From the NCBI GenBank assembly GCA_002751075.1, contig NAOQ01000012.1:158658-189635 (forward strand): 30,978 bases of DNA, in the 5' to 3' direction. The stretch comes from Ichthyophonus hoferi. Lineage: Eukaryota; Opisthokonta; Ichthyosporea; Ichthyophonida; Ichthyophonidae. The translations under genes and the position numbers were made by a program. The notes beneath the pieces were generated by a model. That model was not told the DNA's origin. It searched no databases and worked only from the letters and a program-made list of their open reading frames with translations. Position 1 is the first letter of the stretch. Every line of letters begins with the position of its first letter. Below, in pieces: positions 1 to 12,700 of this stretch.

Positions 1-56
<56 letters not shown>

Positions 57-701
57 GTAATAAATCATCATAGTAAATCGTAACAAGTAATAATAGTAAT
101 AATAATAATAGCAATAAGCAATAATCATATCTATATTAATCTGTGCATTTTAGTGCACTACGCAGTAAGATCGTATTTAACAGAAAAATATGGCCAAATA
201 AAGATGGATAAACCATGGGCGGCTGTGTTTGACAAATTCACAAAACAATCTAACTTCAATAGAGTATGAAAAAGAATAGAACAAGGTAATCTGGGGCTAG
301 CTATAGTTCAGGAGACTTGACATCAAAACCTTTACATATAATTACAATAACACTCTTTATTTAATGCTTGCTCAATATGGCATCATTAAAGACAGCATTT
401 TGGGTTAGCAAATTATTAGAAGATTGGCTATAGTTTGGTAGTAGAAAAGTTTTGCCAAGAAGAAATATAATGTTAAATGTTTTTGTAATACTATTGAGTG
501 GGTATTATCTACTGTACAAAGCGTTATTGCAAAATCTTGTACAACAATATCCTCATCAAAGTTCTATTTGGGAAAAGGTATTCAATGAATTTAATACAAA
601 TCTTACAAACTAGCTTCACAAGGCATACTTAAGGCAGGGAAAATATATCCAAGAAATCAAGCTTTAAAGAAAAATATCAATCTACCATTTTATTAAATTG
701 G
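1..701. other. Intergenic 3' flank of gene A; (TAA)n microsatellite at its left end
   Basis: Positions 1 to about 57 are an almost pure (TAA)n run that decays into imperfect TAA/TAG units up to about 115. The rest, to the stop codon of gene A, is AT-rich with many stops in all frames. I see no splice-bounded coding piece and no recognisable element. A minus-strand AATAAA lies just past the gene A stop. Confidence 0.6.
689..694 (-). terminator. Possible poly(A) signal of gene A
   Basis: AATAAA on the minus strand begins 8 nt downstream of the gene A stop codon at 704-702. Such close spacing would imply a very short 3' UTR, and the hexamer is common in AT-rich DNA, so this is tentative. Confidence 0.3.
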
Positions 702-3700
702 TTAATGAGGCGAACCGTTTGGAGGCGTTACACGTCTAGGTGCTGGTCCCCGTGTGGCAAATGTGGTATAGTCCGGCAGAATGGCGAGATAACTAAATGC
801 CCAGGTTTGTGATCTTTGATTTAATCGAGTATTCAAACGATCACCATAGCAACTTGCAGCATCCACCTTAATGTTGACCGAGGAAGACCGTCTGTGTGGC
901 AGGTAAGATTAGAAAAAAAAAAGAAGTGAGAGAGTAGGCACTTTTTGTGTGGAACTTCAACTAACGGATTAGTATATTGATGCATCATAGTGCCTGCCTG
1001 TGGGTTATAGATGAAGAGCCCAAAGATATGAAAATAGAGAAAAAAAAGACAAAATATGAGCATAAAAGGTTAACATCAATCAAAACAGCATAAATCAAGT
1101 GAATATTTGCTTTTTTAAAAGGGAAATTATTGCGATATAAAAAAACAGAAAATAAATAAAATAAAAGCGCTTAATAGTGACTGAAATCGTTTGATGGCAA
1201 TGTCAATAGGAATATCTAGAGCTAATTTCTAATTAAAAATTGAGGATTCTTACAGAATAGAACTTCGGAAATTGATGTACTGCCAGCTATCCTCTATTGC
1301 GGTGTTGCGCGTGGTAGCACTAGACCACCCTCCAATCAGATGAGGAGTTTGCGGAAACGTGGCCCACCAGGGGGCCAAGGGCACGTTGGTCTCTCTTCGG
1401 ATATTAGTGGCTGTACTTTCACCCAAGCTTATGAGGTGGGATACTCCATAACAATTAATTGCTACAAAACTGGAGTATCGTACCAGACCCTGGGGGGTTA
1501 TAATGATATTGGTAGGTATTCTGATTACTAACAGAAGATAACAACCAGTAGGCAAAGACAAAGAAATAGAATGTGTACAAAACAGAGTTGAGATAGTGGG
1601 TTAGGTGAATGGGGTACAAATGCTGGATTGGTGAAGTTGAGTCAAGCAAGAACAATAACTAAAATTTTGAACTGTAAAAAAAGTATAAAAGAAAACAAAT
1701 AGAATAGAAAAACACTGCAAAGGAACAGGCACAGTTGAGTTATCCAAAAAAATATTACAAAGTACAAATAAATAAATAAAATAATAAATGAAAATAAACA
1801 AAAGGGACAAGAAAATATGCAAATTGGACCAAGGCTACATATTGCCAAAAATATGAAAAGAAAAAAAAAGAAAAAACTAGGAAAAAAAAATAAGAAATGT
1901 ATAAAAGTGATCTCTATACAAGGTCAATATGTCTAGCATTGGTATATATGCAGATGCATTTCATACCGATAGAACCACTGGATTGTTCACAGAACTAGAC
2001 GGCCCACTAATGGAGATCCAGCCTACAATCGTGGATCGACGTGATGCTTGACCATTGATGGATTTGATGTCCAGATAAACGTTACGCCCAGACATGTAGG
2101 TGTATGTAGCCAGGGTGTCGCTGTCGGTGCTAGTTTGTACCTGGCGTGTGGATAAATATTTAAACGCGTATTTGTTTCTATTCATATGTTCGAGTATATT
2201 TAGATATATAGAGGAGTATTGGAGTTTATGATAAAGTAAAAAATAAATTAACCAAGGACAAGTATAGCAATGAAAATAGTATGAGGTCTAGAGAAAATGC
2301 AATATGAAGTATGAATAGCAATGCGAAAGGGATAAATTGCATGCAAAGATAAAATAAACCATTATAGGTAGATAAAAAGAAAGGAAGGAGGAATACACAG
2401 TTTAATTGACAGATTGGACTGAAAATTGGTATGACAGCACTATTAAATATTTTAACATGAAGTAGACGCAAGTGATATAAAAAAGTACAAAAAAGTGTGA
2501 GTGAAGTTTGGTTTGTTTATCCATGAACATTACAATTCTTTCTTAAAAATATGACTAGGAGAAAATAACAAATGATGAAAACCTTTTACAAAATGATGAG
2601 TAATAAATTGATAAATTACAGGACAACATCGACGGAGAGCCAACATATTAAAACATTTATTTATATACCTACCAATATATACACATGCATATTATAATAT
2701 TAACCAAGCAAGAACAATGATGGCATTGATCAAGATTAGAAGGGGGAAAAGTGTTAATTATCAAATAGCCATTATTTGAATAGTAATATAATATAAAATA
2801 GCATGATGTGAATTGTACCTACCAAGTTTGTAAAACATAATAAGTAACATTAAGTTGAAAATAGTGATACAAAAGACCCGTATGAATTATTGCTCAGGGG
2901 AACACTATACCATGGACAAGGTAAGAAGTGGGGCACCCCCAGCGGCCGGAACGGGTAGCAACACTCTCTGTGGATCAGTTCTATCCGCGGTGGACACAAT
3001 TTGCACACCAGCCGACAACTGCCAGTTAGTACCCATCAATGTGACCTGTTGATCTGGAACCACAGCAATCCAGCTTACAATCTCAGCTCCATGGTAGGAA
3101 TCACCACAATCTGGAGGTTCTTGGAACCTAAATATGATGGGAGAAAAAATTATTGAAATATGACAACAGATTAATAACGGCATTAATAGGTAAATAAAGA
3201 TTTATACGAATTTATATGGAGACATACAGAGATATTGCCATTGGGTGTACTCGGATCTACTTACCCCCTTTCCCCTCTCTCTCCATTATTGTTTTATGCA
3301 CGTATACATGTGCCTTCATTACTTATATATATATGTATATATATGTATATCTGTGTTGACATGCAGTGAGGTACATATTTTGACTCACTTAATCTCAAAC
3401 GATGTACGTGTGACGGCCCTAATATTAACCTGCCCATGCCTGTCCTGTCGCATAGTTGGTGGGCCAGCTATTACCACTGGCTCTTCACCAAAGGTGTGGG
3501 GGAACGCCACTGTGCGCCAAGTATTGTCAATTGTTGCTTTACCTACTTGCCACATGGGGCAGGTATTACCTGGGACCTTGCAAAGAAACTGGTTACCAGG
3601 GAGATTAACACACGTGGTCCCCTTAAAACCTGCACAAGGATTGTTTCTACATGGAGGGGTTGCTGGCTCCAGGCACTTATTGCCAACCACTGTGTAGAAA

Positions 3701-5295
3701 AATGAAAAAAGATAAATGGAAGAAAATAAAAGCTGTAAGATAATATAGGAAACTAAAGGGATATGGAAAAGAAGGCCCAACTTCTTGCTCATTGCATTCA
3801 CAACATTAAAAATTGACTGTAAAAAGCACCATGATGCGTGCCATGCAGTGTTTTATAATTTAAAGCTCATAACGGTATGCATATATGCACCAAAGACAAA
3901 AACATGCCCAAGAAAGCAAACTTAGACATATAAAATAAGTCTCATAAAATGGTAATCAAATTTGATCAAAAACATACTACAGAAAAATATTAAAAATAAA
4001 TTATTCTTACATCGTAGGCCCACGTTGCACATACACAGTCCCCCTGGGATAAGCACCAGCCCTTCGTTGTCCCTAGCAGTATCAGTGCAGAAGGCCCTGT
4101 CTGATCCGTCTTCATCACAAACGGTGCCGGCACACGCGGCTATATAAATACGTACAGGGTACATGCACGTATGAAACATCGTTAGTTTGGTCTAATCAAC
4201 GTGTCCAAAGATTCATTTATATTTAGATATATAATGACATGTAGAATTATTTACATTATGTATGCATGCATGCAGAGTCTTGTAAGTCTGGAATTATGGG
4301 CGGATGATGTTTATATCTATTAAGATAAGTAACGGTATGGTTTGACAAAGTATAAGTATATGTAATTAGGCGTATACAGAAATGATTATAGGTATATTTA
4401 GATCATTGGACAAGTAAGGAGTTTTGGTAACAACTATTCTCGGAGGGGTAATACAATTGTACATGAGCAACAGAATGAATGACGAACATAAAAATATCAA
4501 AATAACCTATTAACAATATGAAAATAATCTTGGGAAAGCTTATATTTTTATTTATCATATATCCTACTTAAACATATTCAATACTATACTGTTATAATAC
4601 TACAAATTGGCAAACTCAAAAATAATTATTTTTTAAAGATATATATTAAAACATTATAATGAAACAAAAATTAGCCAAGATACCAATGCTTAAAGGCCAA
4701 TATATTTATATTTTTAACTTATAAAAACACATCGTGACAAAACCATTCATGTAAGTATACAAATGTTCTTTTTAGTGCTATGATGCATAAAAACGCCAGT
4801 AATTGAGTGACTAATTGTAGAAATCACTCACCTGACCCGTAGCATTTAACTCCATTGCCTGTCGTCCCATAGGAGCACTGACACGTAAATGATCCTGGAG
4901 TATTTCTGCACATTGCATAAGCATGGCAATTATGAGTTCCCTCATAACATTCATTGACATCACCACACTGTAGACCATCAGGACACGTACATACCCCGTT
5001 ATCGTCGCATTCCAATCCATGGCGACATTTAATACTACTTGATTTGGTACAAGTAGTACCATCTCCATCGTATCCATTCTTGCACTTACAGGTCACTTTG
5101 GACGATATTTGATTAAATGTACACGTGGCATCTTTAGAGCAACCACCGTTGTTTCCTGAAAGACACGGATCAACGACTTGATAGCCAAACTTTAGATTGG
5201 GGATCTATGTTGGGGAAAATAAAGCATATATTTGTGCACAATTGTCAGTTTAGTCACGTAAGTATATAAATGATTCCATAAAAAATAGATAATAA

Positions 5296-5328
<33 letters not shown>

Positions 5329-8300
5329 ACGAAGGCTTAAGCAAAAAAGAAAAAAAATAGTCGGAAGAATTAGACAAGCACAAACAGGCATAAAGACTAA
5401 AGACCCAATGAAGGAGATAAAAATGAGAAAAGTGGCAAAGAAAAAGGAAGAGTCCACTGAGAGGGCCATATAACCATACCGGGGTAGTCCGTGTGATACG
5501 TGCAGGTACTGTTACAGTCCCTGAACCATCTAGTGCTCCATTGGGATCCACTGTCCATTTTCGTTTTATAGTTTTATCCTTAAATACTATTTTGACTACA
5601 TATTTCCCTTGTAAAATATTTTTAAATATATATTTTCCATTAGAGGCCACAGGAACTGTGTCTACCACAGACCCCCCTATGTCTAATAGCTGAACATCAA
5701 CTGTTTCGGGTAGGTTATTTTCTTCGAGGTCTTGCTTTTTATTGCTATTTTTGTCAATAAAAATTGACCCCGTTAAACCTGTTGGTACTGTAGGGGAAAA
5801 TATATAAGTAGATAAATGGATAAGTGTCCACATGCGAGAAAGTCCAGCACATGTATTTAAATTGTTTTGGGTATACGTGTACATATTCTTAAGCATTCCA
5901 CAGTGTCTCGCAATGCTTATATACTTATTAATGTGTATTTATTTGTCTATATGTATAAATTGGGATATTTGTCTTTGAAGTTAGAGGTCTAATTGTATGT
6001 GAATATAGATATATTTTATACTGTCCACAAAATATAGCAAATGATAGATCTATCTAGCCAAAACTCCTTTAAGACTATTGGATAAAAGAAAATCACAACA
6101 AGGAAAGGAATATTGACACATAAAATGTAAACACGTACACGGAATAGCATTAGTCTTTGCAGTGGTAGTGGGTTTAGTACTGGCCCCCGATGAGACTCCA
6201 GAATCCCCTCCTCCTCCCACTTCATCAAAATCGCCCTCACTAAAATAATCATCTTTTTCATAATCATTACTACTAGTATCACTACTGTCAAAATCACTGA
6301 AGTCATCAAAACCCTGCATGCTTCCAAAGTCATGTAAATTACTTTCTTTTTCCTCAAATTCATCGAAGTTGTCAAAATCCACAAGGTCTCCTCCAAATTG
6401 ACGCCTCACTCGCAGTCGAGGTAGATTTACTGGTTTATCTGCATAAAAAACACACATTTCCAACAGATTGCCAGTAGTTTAATATGTTTTTACACATTGG
6501 AGTGATTCTGGCCTTGGAAAAAAAAAAAATAGAGAAGATAAAAGATAGAGAGACCGATAAAATGAGCTAGGCAATTTACTTAATAAAAACCATCATTTAT
6601 TTTTATTTGTATTAAAAGTTTCTATTGTATGCCAGATAATTAACTTTAAATGTTTTATGCATACAGAATGCCGTACGCATACAATTTAAACTGTTGATGT
6701 TGTTACATGTTAAACAATTATTGTACGCAAATAATTCATGCAATTCAATATTGCTATTACAAAAACCTTTCATTTTAATAGTAGACTTAATAATACCAAC
6801 ATTGTAAACTTACCTCTAATACAGATGGTGTTAAAAAGTAAGTTTAAAGTAGTGTCTTTATTTTCAGCATAGCCTATGCTGTTGGCTCCAATACCTTTGG
6901 TCTCAGAAAGAATCTAGGGAAATTAGATAAAGAAAAAATGGAGTAATAAAGGATCTAGATTAAGAAATTGATAATGAAAGTTGAACTGAGTAATATTTAA
7001 TGACTCTTGTGAAGGGTGCAGAGTGTGGAAGGAGGAAATGACAATTCTAAAAAAAATAGAAATATAAGAACGACTATTTGGCGAACGTAGCTGTGCTCAT
7101 TATATCTATATTACTGTTACATGTTCTTTTTAGCGTTTTAAATCACCAAATAGAAGCAACAGACATAGATGTTAATTTTATTTTACTATGTATGCGAGTT
7201 TTAAAACAGGTATTATTATTAGAGTTTGGATAAAAATAGGAATAGAAACCATAATGAGTGATAGATGACATTTGTAATGGTTTGGAGATATGTATATGTT
7301 GTGCAATGATAATAATGATAATGCTGATAGCAGGGTTAAAGTGGAATAATTATAAGGATGCATATACTTATAAAAATAGTGTTTGTAAGTCCAATAGTGT
7401 TCGTGCTAGTAATAGGACAAACAATGATATTGATAATTATAAAGGCAATATTTATGACCTATAGTGTGTTAGGGTTAAGGATATTAGGGAAAATAATAGT
7501 AGTAATAATAGTGATGATGATTATTGATTATGATATCGGTTAACTGCTGTGACGCTGATAATACCTGCGTTAAAGATAAATATAAGTGCAAGAATAGTAG
7601 GTAATAATTTGTAAAAGATTGATATTGATGTAAATAGCAACCACGGTAATGATAATCATAATAAGTAAGATGTTAAAAAAGATAATAAACCTCTTGAATG
7701 TCCAGCTTGGGTAATAAAAATACACAACTAAATATTACTAATAGTAAGGGTATTAATCCCAATTTTGTTAAAGAGCGTGTTCGTTCTAATGAACACTAGG
7801 AAAACAAGTGTATATACCAAGAGCGAAGTCATATGACCTCCACTGAGAGCACCTTGTAGATTTACGACTTCTCCGTCACAGACAACTCTTCCATGCCCAG
7901 CATCTATGGCCTTCAGACTTCTGGTTGACGGAATTACATCTACAGGATACTTAAATGACAATTGACATATTGTGCCTTGACTATTGTCATCGCAATCTGA
8001 ATGTAAGTCACTGGCTTTTTGTTCGCATCTCATTGCCTCCCCCTGAACTGAAAGCATCTTTGTAAAGGGGTCATAGGTCATAGTAGGCTGTTATATAAAA
8101 ATAAATGTATATATGTTTATGTGCTTAAATATGTGTTTGTTCTTATTTATTGCATGTGAATATGCATGTGTGTGTGAGTTAATGTGAATGGGATAGTTAA
8201 ATATATGCCATAAGGCACTTTAGAATGAAGGAAAAAATATTTTTATGTTAATTTGGATTAATTAATATATATATAAATTATAATTTACACTATTATTGTG

Positions 8301-8705
8301 CACTTGACTATGTTAATCTTGCCATTCCTTTATATTCTGTCTCTTGACGCGTAGTATAAGACACTATACCAATATTGTAACGCTAAGATATAAATAGAGA
8401 TTTATAGTGTCAACATTGTTATGTCTTGTAATTAATAGCATTAAAATATTATACAAGTAATGGTCGACTCTAATGGAAAGTGATTAACTACAATATCTCA
8501 CCAGAATCATGTCTTTATAATTACAGTTGAAAATCCACCAGCTTTTCTTATCCCCCATAAGCATACAATATTCTTGGGCGTTCACCATTCTCGCCTTCCA
8601 TTCCCCTTCATCAATTACACAGCTGGAATCACCGGAAGTATATCCCATTACCCCCGATAAGGCAACTACCGTTGCTGTTGTCGTTACCAGCCATTTCATT
8701 CTCAT
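702..8705 (-). CDS. Gene A: secreted mosaic protein (Cys domain, acidic linker, SdrD_B-like, EGF, three H-type-lectin-like units), 12 exons
   Basis: Exons read on the minus strand: 8705-8502, 8087-7818, 6913-6814, 6438-6139, 5787-5480, 5204-4832, 4139-4011, 3689-3389, 3127-2911, 2140-1967, 1489-1254 and 891-702. All introns are GT-AG, phases agree throughout, and the product is about 933 aa. The first ATG gives MRMKWLVTTTATVVALSG, a good signal peptide. Next come an unrecognised Cys-bearing domain shared with gene B (about 25-190), an RVRR site and an Asp/Ser/Phe-rich linker (192-291), and an SdrD_B-like sandwich with a DKNSNKKQD calcium-type loop (about 293-403). Two EGF-like modules follow (about 406-518). 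The second starts DVNEC and carries the Asn-hydroxylation pattern CRNTPGSFTCQC. After these lie a 43-aa Cys module (519-561) and a Cys linker ending CPMWQVG. The C-terminus has three H-type-lectin-like units (about 615-933), seen as FPHTFGEEPVVIAGPP with HGAEIVSWIAVVP, then PLLTL with VGWISI, then PHLIGGW with FSYLAILP. No membrane anchor is visible. The product is probably a secreted lectin or adhesin. The family assignments come from motif reading and the exact N-terminal exon borders are inferred. Introns hold only low-complexity DNA. Confidence 0.85.
5297..5326 (+). repeat. A30 homopolymer in a gene A intron
   Basis: An uninterrupted run of 30 A lies inside the 275-nt intron between exons 5 and 6 of gene A, where it reads as T30 on the coding strand. 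I see no element body or target duplication that would mark it as a retrotransposon tail. Confidence 0.9.
7200..7700. repeat. TAA/TGA-rich low-complexity tract in gene A intron 2
   Basis: The 904-nt intron 7817-6914 contains a long tract of imperfect AATAATGATGATT-type triplets. It opens short frames that have no other support. No gene or mobile element is visible in it. Confidence 0.6.
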
Positions 8706-9776
8706 GTTCAAGAGATTTTTTAAACCACTCACACATTATAAGACATAACTTTTTTTTTTCTCTCGATATTGTGCGTGTTGAATAATGATAGCCGATTACT
8801 GAAATACTGAAGATTGTATAAGCAAATTTTATATTGGCCCATTTAATGTGAGGTATGTAGTTAATATTTTAATGATGGCTAGGATTTGCATTCGTCCTCT
8901 TCAAGTTCATTTAGCCAATATACATTGCGTTTACATTATCTATTGGTATTTGGTGTCAAAATACTCAAAAAATAAATAAAAATAAAGATCATCAACATCA
9001 ATATCTGTTTGCAAAAAAATAAACAAATTGAAGGTAATTACCTCAATTATGCAAATTCGATCTGTAAAAACAACGCCTCGGGATTTACGAATCTTTCTAA
9101 ACCCGAATTTCCAAATGATTTGGCCTGATAACAGGATGGTCGTATTCCCACTCTTAGTGAACGCTGAATATGAAATATTCATTTAAAATGCATTGCATAT
9201 GATATTTATTAAGCTCATTTCATCATACCATATTATGGCTATTGTAGCTCACGCTAGATTGTATTATAGAGCAGTTAGGGGCTATTCCGCTCGCTTCTCA
9301 GTTCTGTACGTCCCATTATTGCTCATTAGTGTATCACAACTCGAAACAAAGGCAATATAGTGATGGTTCTATAGATGAAGATCTAGTGTTTTAATTTAAA
9401 AAGAGATCATAAACTTATTATAGTTATGAAAAGTTATGGTAGTTGCAATTTTATTAATTGAGAACAATTATCATATACACTATCTTATTATTAAGTCATA
9501 ATGCTATTACAGACTTTCGGTAGGTTCATGAAGTCAATCCCAATTTTGATTTCACACCCTGCCTTCGATCAATCTTCGATTTTGGGTCAGCAACAAAATC
9601 CACATTCCAATTGCATTCCACCGCTTGAATAGAATAGTAAAGCGGCAAATTCCATGTAGATCACACATACCATATTTACATCTACGGCGGTGTGTATTGT
9701 GTATGCTAAGCACAAATTGCTAGTGTAGTCGATAAAATTCAGAAGAAAGGGGCAAGGCTCAAAAAAAAAATACAAC
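8706..9776. promoter_or_regulatory. Shared divergent upstream region of genes A and B
   Basis: This stretch of 1071 nt separates the two start codons, so both promoters must lie here unless upstream noncoding exons exist. No clear TATA box was found near either ATG. The plus-side leader ends in an A-rich run just before ATG 9777. A minus-strand frame at 9182-9042 is noted separately under findings. A bidirectional promoter is an inference from gene order. Confidence 0.5.
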
Positions 9777-12700
9777 ATGATAAACGTGGCCGTCACCGTT
9801 CTTGTCGCTACTGCAATCTTTGTAGGGGCACAGGAGCAGGTAAGTACTAAGACCAAGGACTATGATACTACTTGCATCAACAATGGAGCCCCTTTTCAAA
9901 TAAAGATACTCAACGGTCCGACCACAGCGTACTATTCTGATGATGCCAAATTGTTGTTTAATTCGACGACTGACTCGGGCTATTGTTTTACGTCCACTAG
10001 CAAGAACGGTCGGTTCCTATACAACTGCGCAGCTGGCACTTTGAAGGCCACGCATTATCCCACTAGCAAGCATGTGCATATTACAGGTACAGCTATCCGC
10101 TGTAAAAGCACTTGGAGCAAAGAGATATGCAATGTGTATCTTTCAACAGCTGGTACATGCACATTTGACTTTGTGTATCCTGTGAGCAAGGTAAGAAACT
10201 ATCCTACTTGTGCACTATACTTCCGGCAGCATCTTATTGCGGTTCAATCAAATTTAAAATTATTATTTTACAACCCCTATTTTATATTCGTGTGCGCATG
10301 TATAAGTCCAACTATTTTTATTCTGTGTTTGATCACTCATTTAAGGGGTTGGGCGGATAAGTCAAAGGCAATACAGGGTCTTAATTATCTTCCTTAATTG
10401 ATTGCAACTAAGTCATATTTCGAACTGAGTAGCTGCAGAGGTATATGGTACCTCTACATAGTTTATAGATGAGTTGTAGATTCTAATGTCGTTTATTCTT
10501 ATTTTTATTTTTGGTTTTCTTTTGGTTTTCTATTCTAGTATTATATTTTTGTGTCAGTTCCATGAACTGCATTCTTCCTCGCTATTTTTGTTCTATTACA
10601 GTCAGAATAATACAATTGTTACCAGTTATAATGTAATTAAAGAATCACATATAATCACATATATTGTCATAGATCTTTTTAAACGAGTGATTATAAATAT
10701 TGCATTACTTTATTATATGAATGTTTCCACTTCTCTCACGGTTCAACCAGCTGGCCAACTCTGACTCCCTAAACAGTCCGGTAGTGGTCTTCAATCCATG
10801 CTCCAGTCACACCCAGGGGGAGGCAGCATCAAGTGCATTGACGAAATTTTTTATCTAACCGGCGGAGTTCCTCTGGAGGGTGGTACTTGTCAAAGCCCCA
10901 ATTGGAGAAATGCTTTCCGGGTTAGTAAGCAGAGCTATCATCTTTCTATCTTTCTCTCTTTCTCAATAATGGATTTTTCTCAAAGTTATTGTATATAACG
11001 CTTAACGTATAACTGTACAGACATAAGAGTAGTAGATAACGCATAATGAAAGGAAAAGTAAATTGCCTCAAAAATATCCATTGATGTTTTGGGTCTCTAG
11101 GTGAGAAAATGGGACAATCACCTGTAGACACGTAATATTACTTTAATGTAGGGATGTCAAAGCAGTTATCTAGATGACCGTTTGGTAGTGTACGCTTTTA
11201 TCCTGGCCTTTTGAAGGTATTTGCTACAGGGAATTCTAATGCAAAGCTTTTTTACCAGCAATATATTTTGAATTTTAGTTGTCAGTTTTGAATTGTACTA
11301 AGTAGTAGAAATTGGCATTTCAAGCAATTATTTAAAAACTAAATGCCACTCTACCCAATCAATTTGAAGAGTTTTCCTATATATATACTAACATACGGAC
11401 CTATTCATATAACACATTTATACATAAACGAAAAACAAAAAGATTACACCCACCAATAATCCTGCCACCACCCCGGTTGGAACCGGCCAAGTGTTCAACG
11501 ATCGTGATAAATTTCCCAAGGGCCATTGGAACTTCTTGGCAGATTGCCTCGAAACCCCCAGTGTTGGCACCTTCAGAGGTATATATAATCGAGATAAATA
11601 TATGTATTATAGATATCTATGCAGGAAATAACAAAATATTGAAAATATGCTCCCAGAAAATAAGATATGTATATAGTTTTACGTTTGCGCTTGGCAAACA
11701 TCTGAGTGGGAAAAGTGTCAAATAATGTATAAATCAATAAAGTAGATAAGCAACCCAGTTTATATAAAGGTTCTATAAAAATTATATCAACATAAAAAAC
11801 CTCTGCTAAAAGAAATGACTACTTAACTAACCAATCAATGCCATTAAAAAGATATATCACTTCCTAAACCGCGCGCTGCAAAGATTGGAGATGATAAGGG
11901 TTTAGGAGGTATGTTTTCTACTATTGACTTACAATGATTAAATTGGTAAATGTATATATATGTAAACTATCTAACTTTATTAGTTGTAACATAGTTGAAT
12001 ACAGATATGAATTCATTTATAATTTAGAATAAGGTTAAAGTGCTAAGGTAGGGAAGGGCAAGTTGATTAGGAAAGAAATGAACAAGTTATAATGAAGCAA
12101 ATGCTTAATTTTTTTTTGTGATTTCAAATAGGCTATAGCCTATGTGCAATCATAAGTACATATATAAACATATTCATCTTCATTATACAAAATGACTAAA
12201 CATTTAGACCCGCTAAACTGTAAATTGTAAATTGCTATATTGTCAAGTATATGATATCATTATAAACCAGAGCATTTGTAAATTTGTAATGATATGTATT
12301 AACATTTTAATACATTTGCATAGTATGCCTTTATTCCTACAGCGTTTTTTCATTAAAACTACGGATCTTCCCTCTTCCCTCACCCTGTCGTGTTCCATTT
12401 ATTGCCTATACTCTCTTTTTTCCTCTTTTTCAACATGTTATCATGTATCATTTTTTTCTGATTCCTCCTCTACATATTCAGATGAACAGTGTAGATACGT
12501 AGGTTGCTATGTAGACGCCTCTGGTAGCGGATTTCAGGAGGGCAAGTATATGCCAAACATATTGACAGTTCCAAGATGTAGAGACTACTGTCTCAAACTA
12601 GGTTATTTTGTCTATGGCGTAGAGTATTATCACTATTGTTATTGCGGTTATGAAATACCCAACACTGAGAAACGGCTCCAAAAGGAATGTAACACTTATT

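Noticed and set aside
120-701. Possible decayed retroelement at the left edge
   Set aside because: Short Lys/Asn/Ile-rich pieces were considered, but no family motif is visible in any frame.
1489-1525. Alternative acceptor AATCAG for gene A exon 11
   Set aside because: It would need a phase-2 donor from exon 10, and every GT available there is phase 0. The CCCCCCAG acceptor also aligns better with gene B.
1601-1848. Hydrophobic Phe-rich minus-strand frames that look like membrane proteins
   Set aside because: They are T-rich intron sequence of gene A between exons 10 and 11, with no splice or homology support.
10751-10857. An apparent premature stop in gene B exon 2
   Set aside because: It appears only if the acceptor at 10750 is chosen. 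Using the acceptor at 10775-10776 gives an open exon (10777-10920) that keeps phase on both sides and aligns with gene A.
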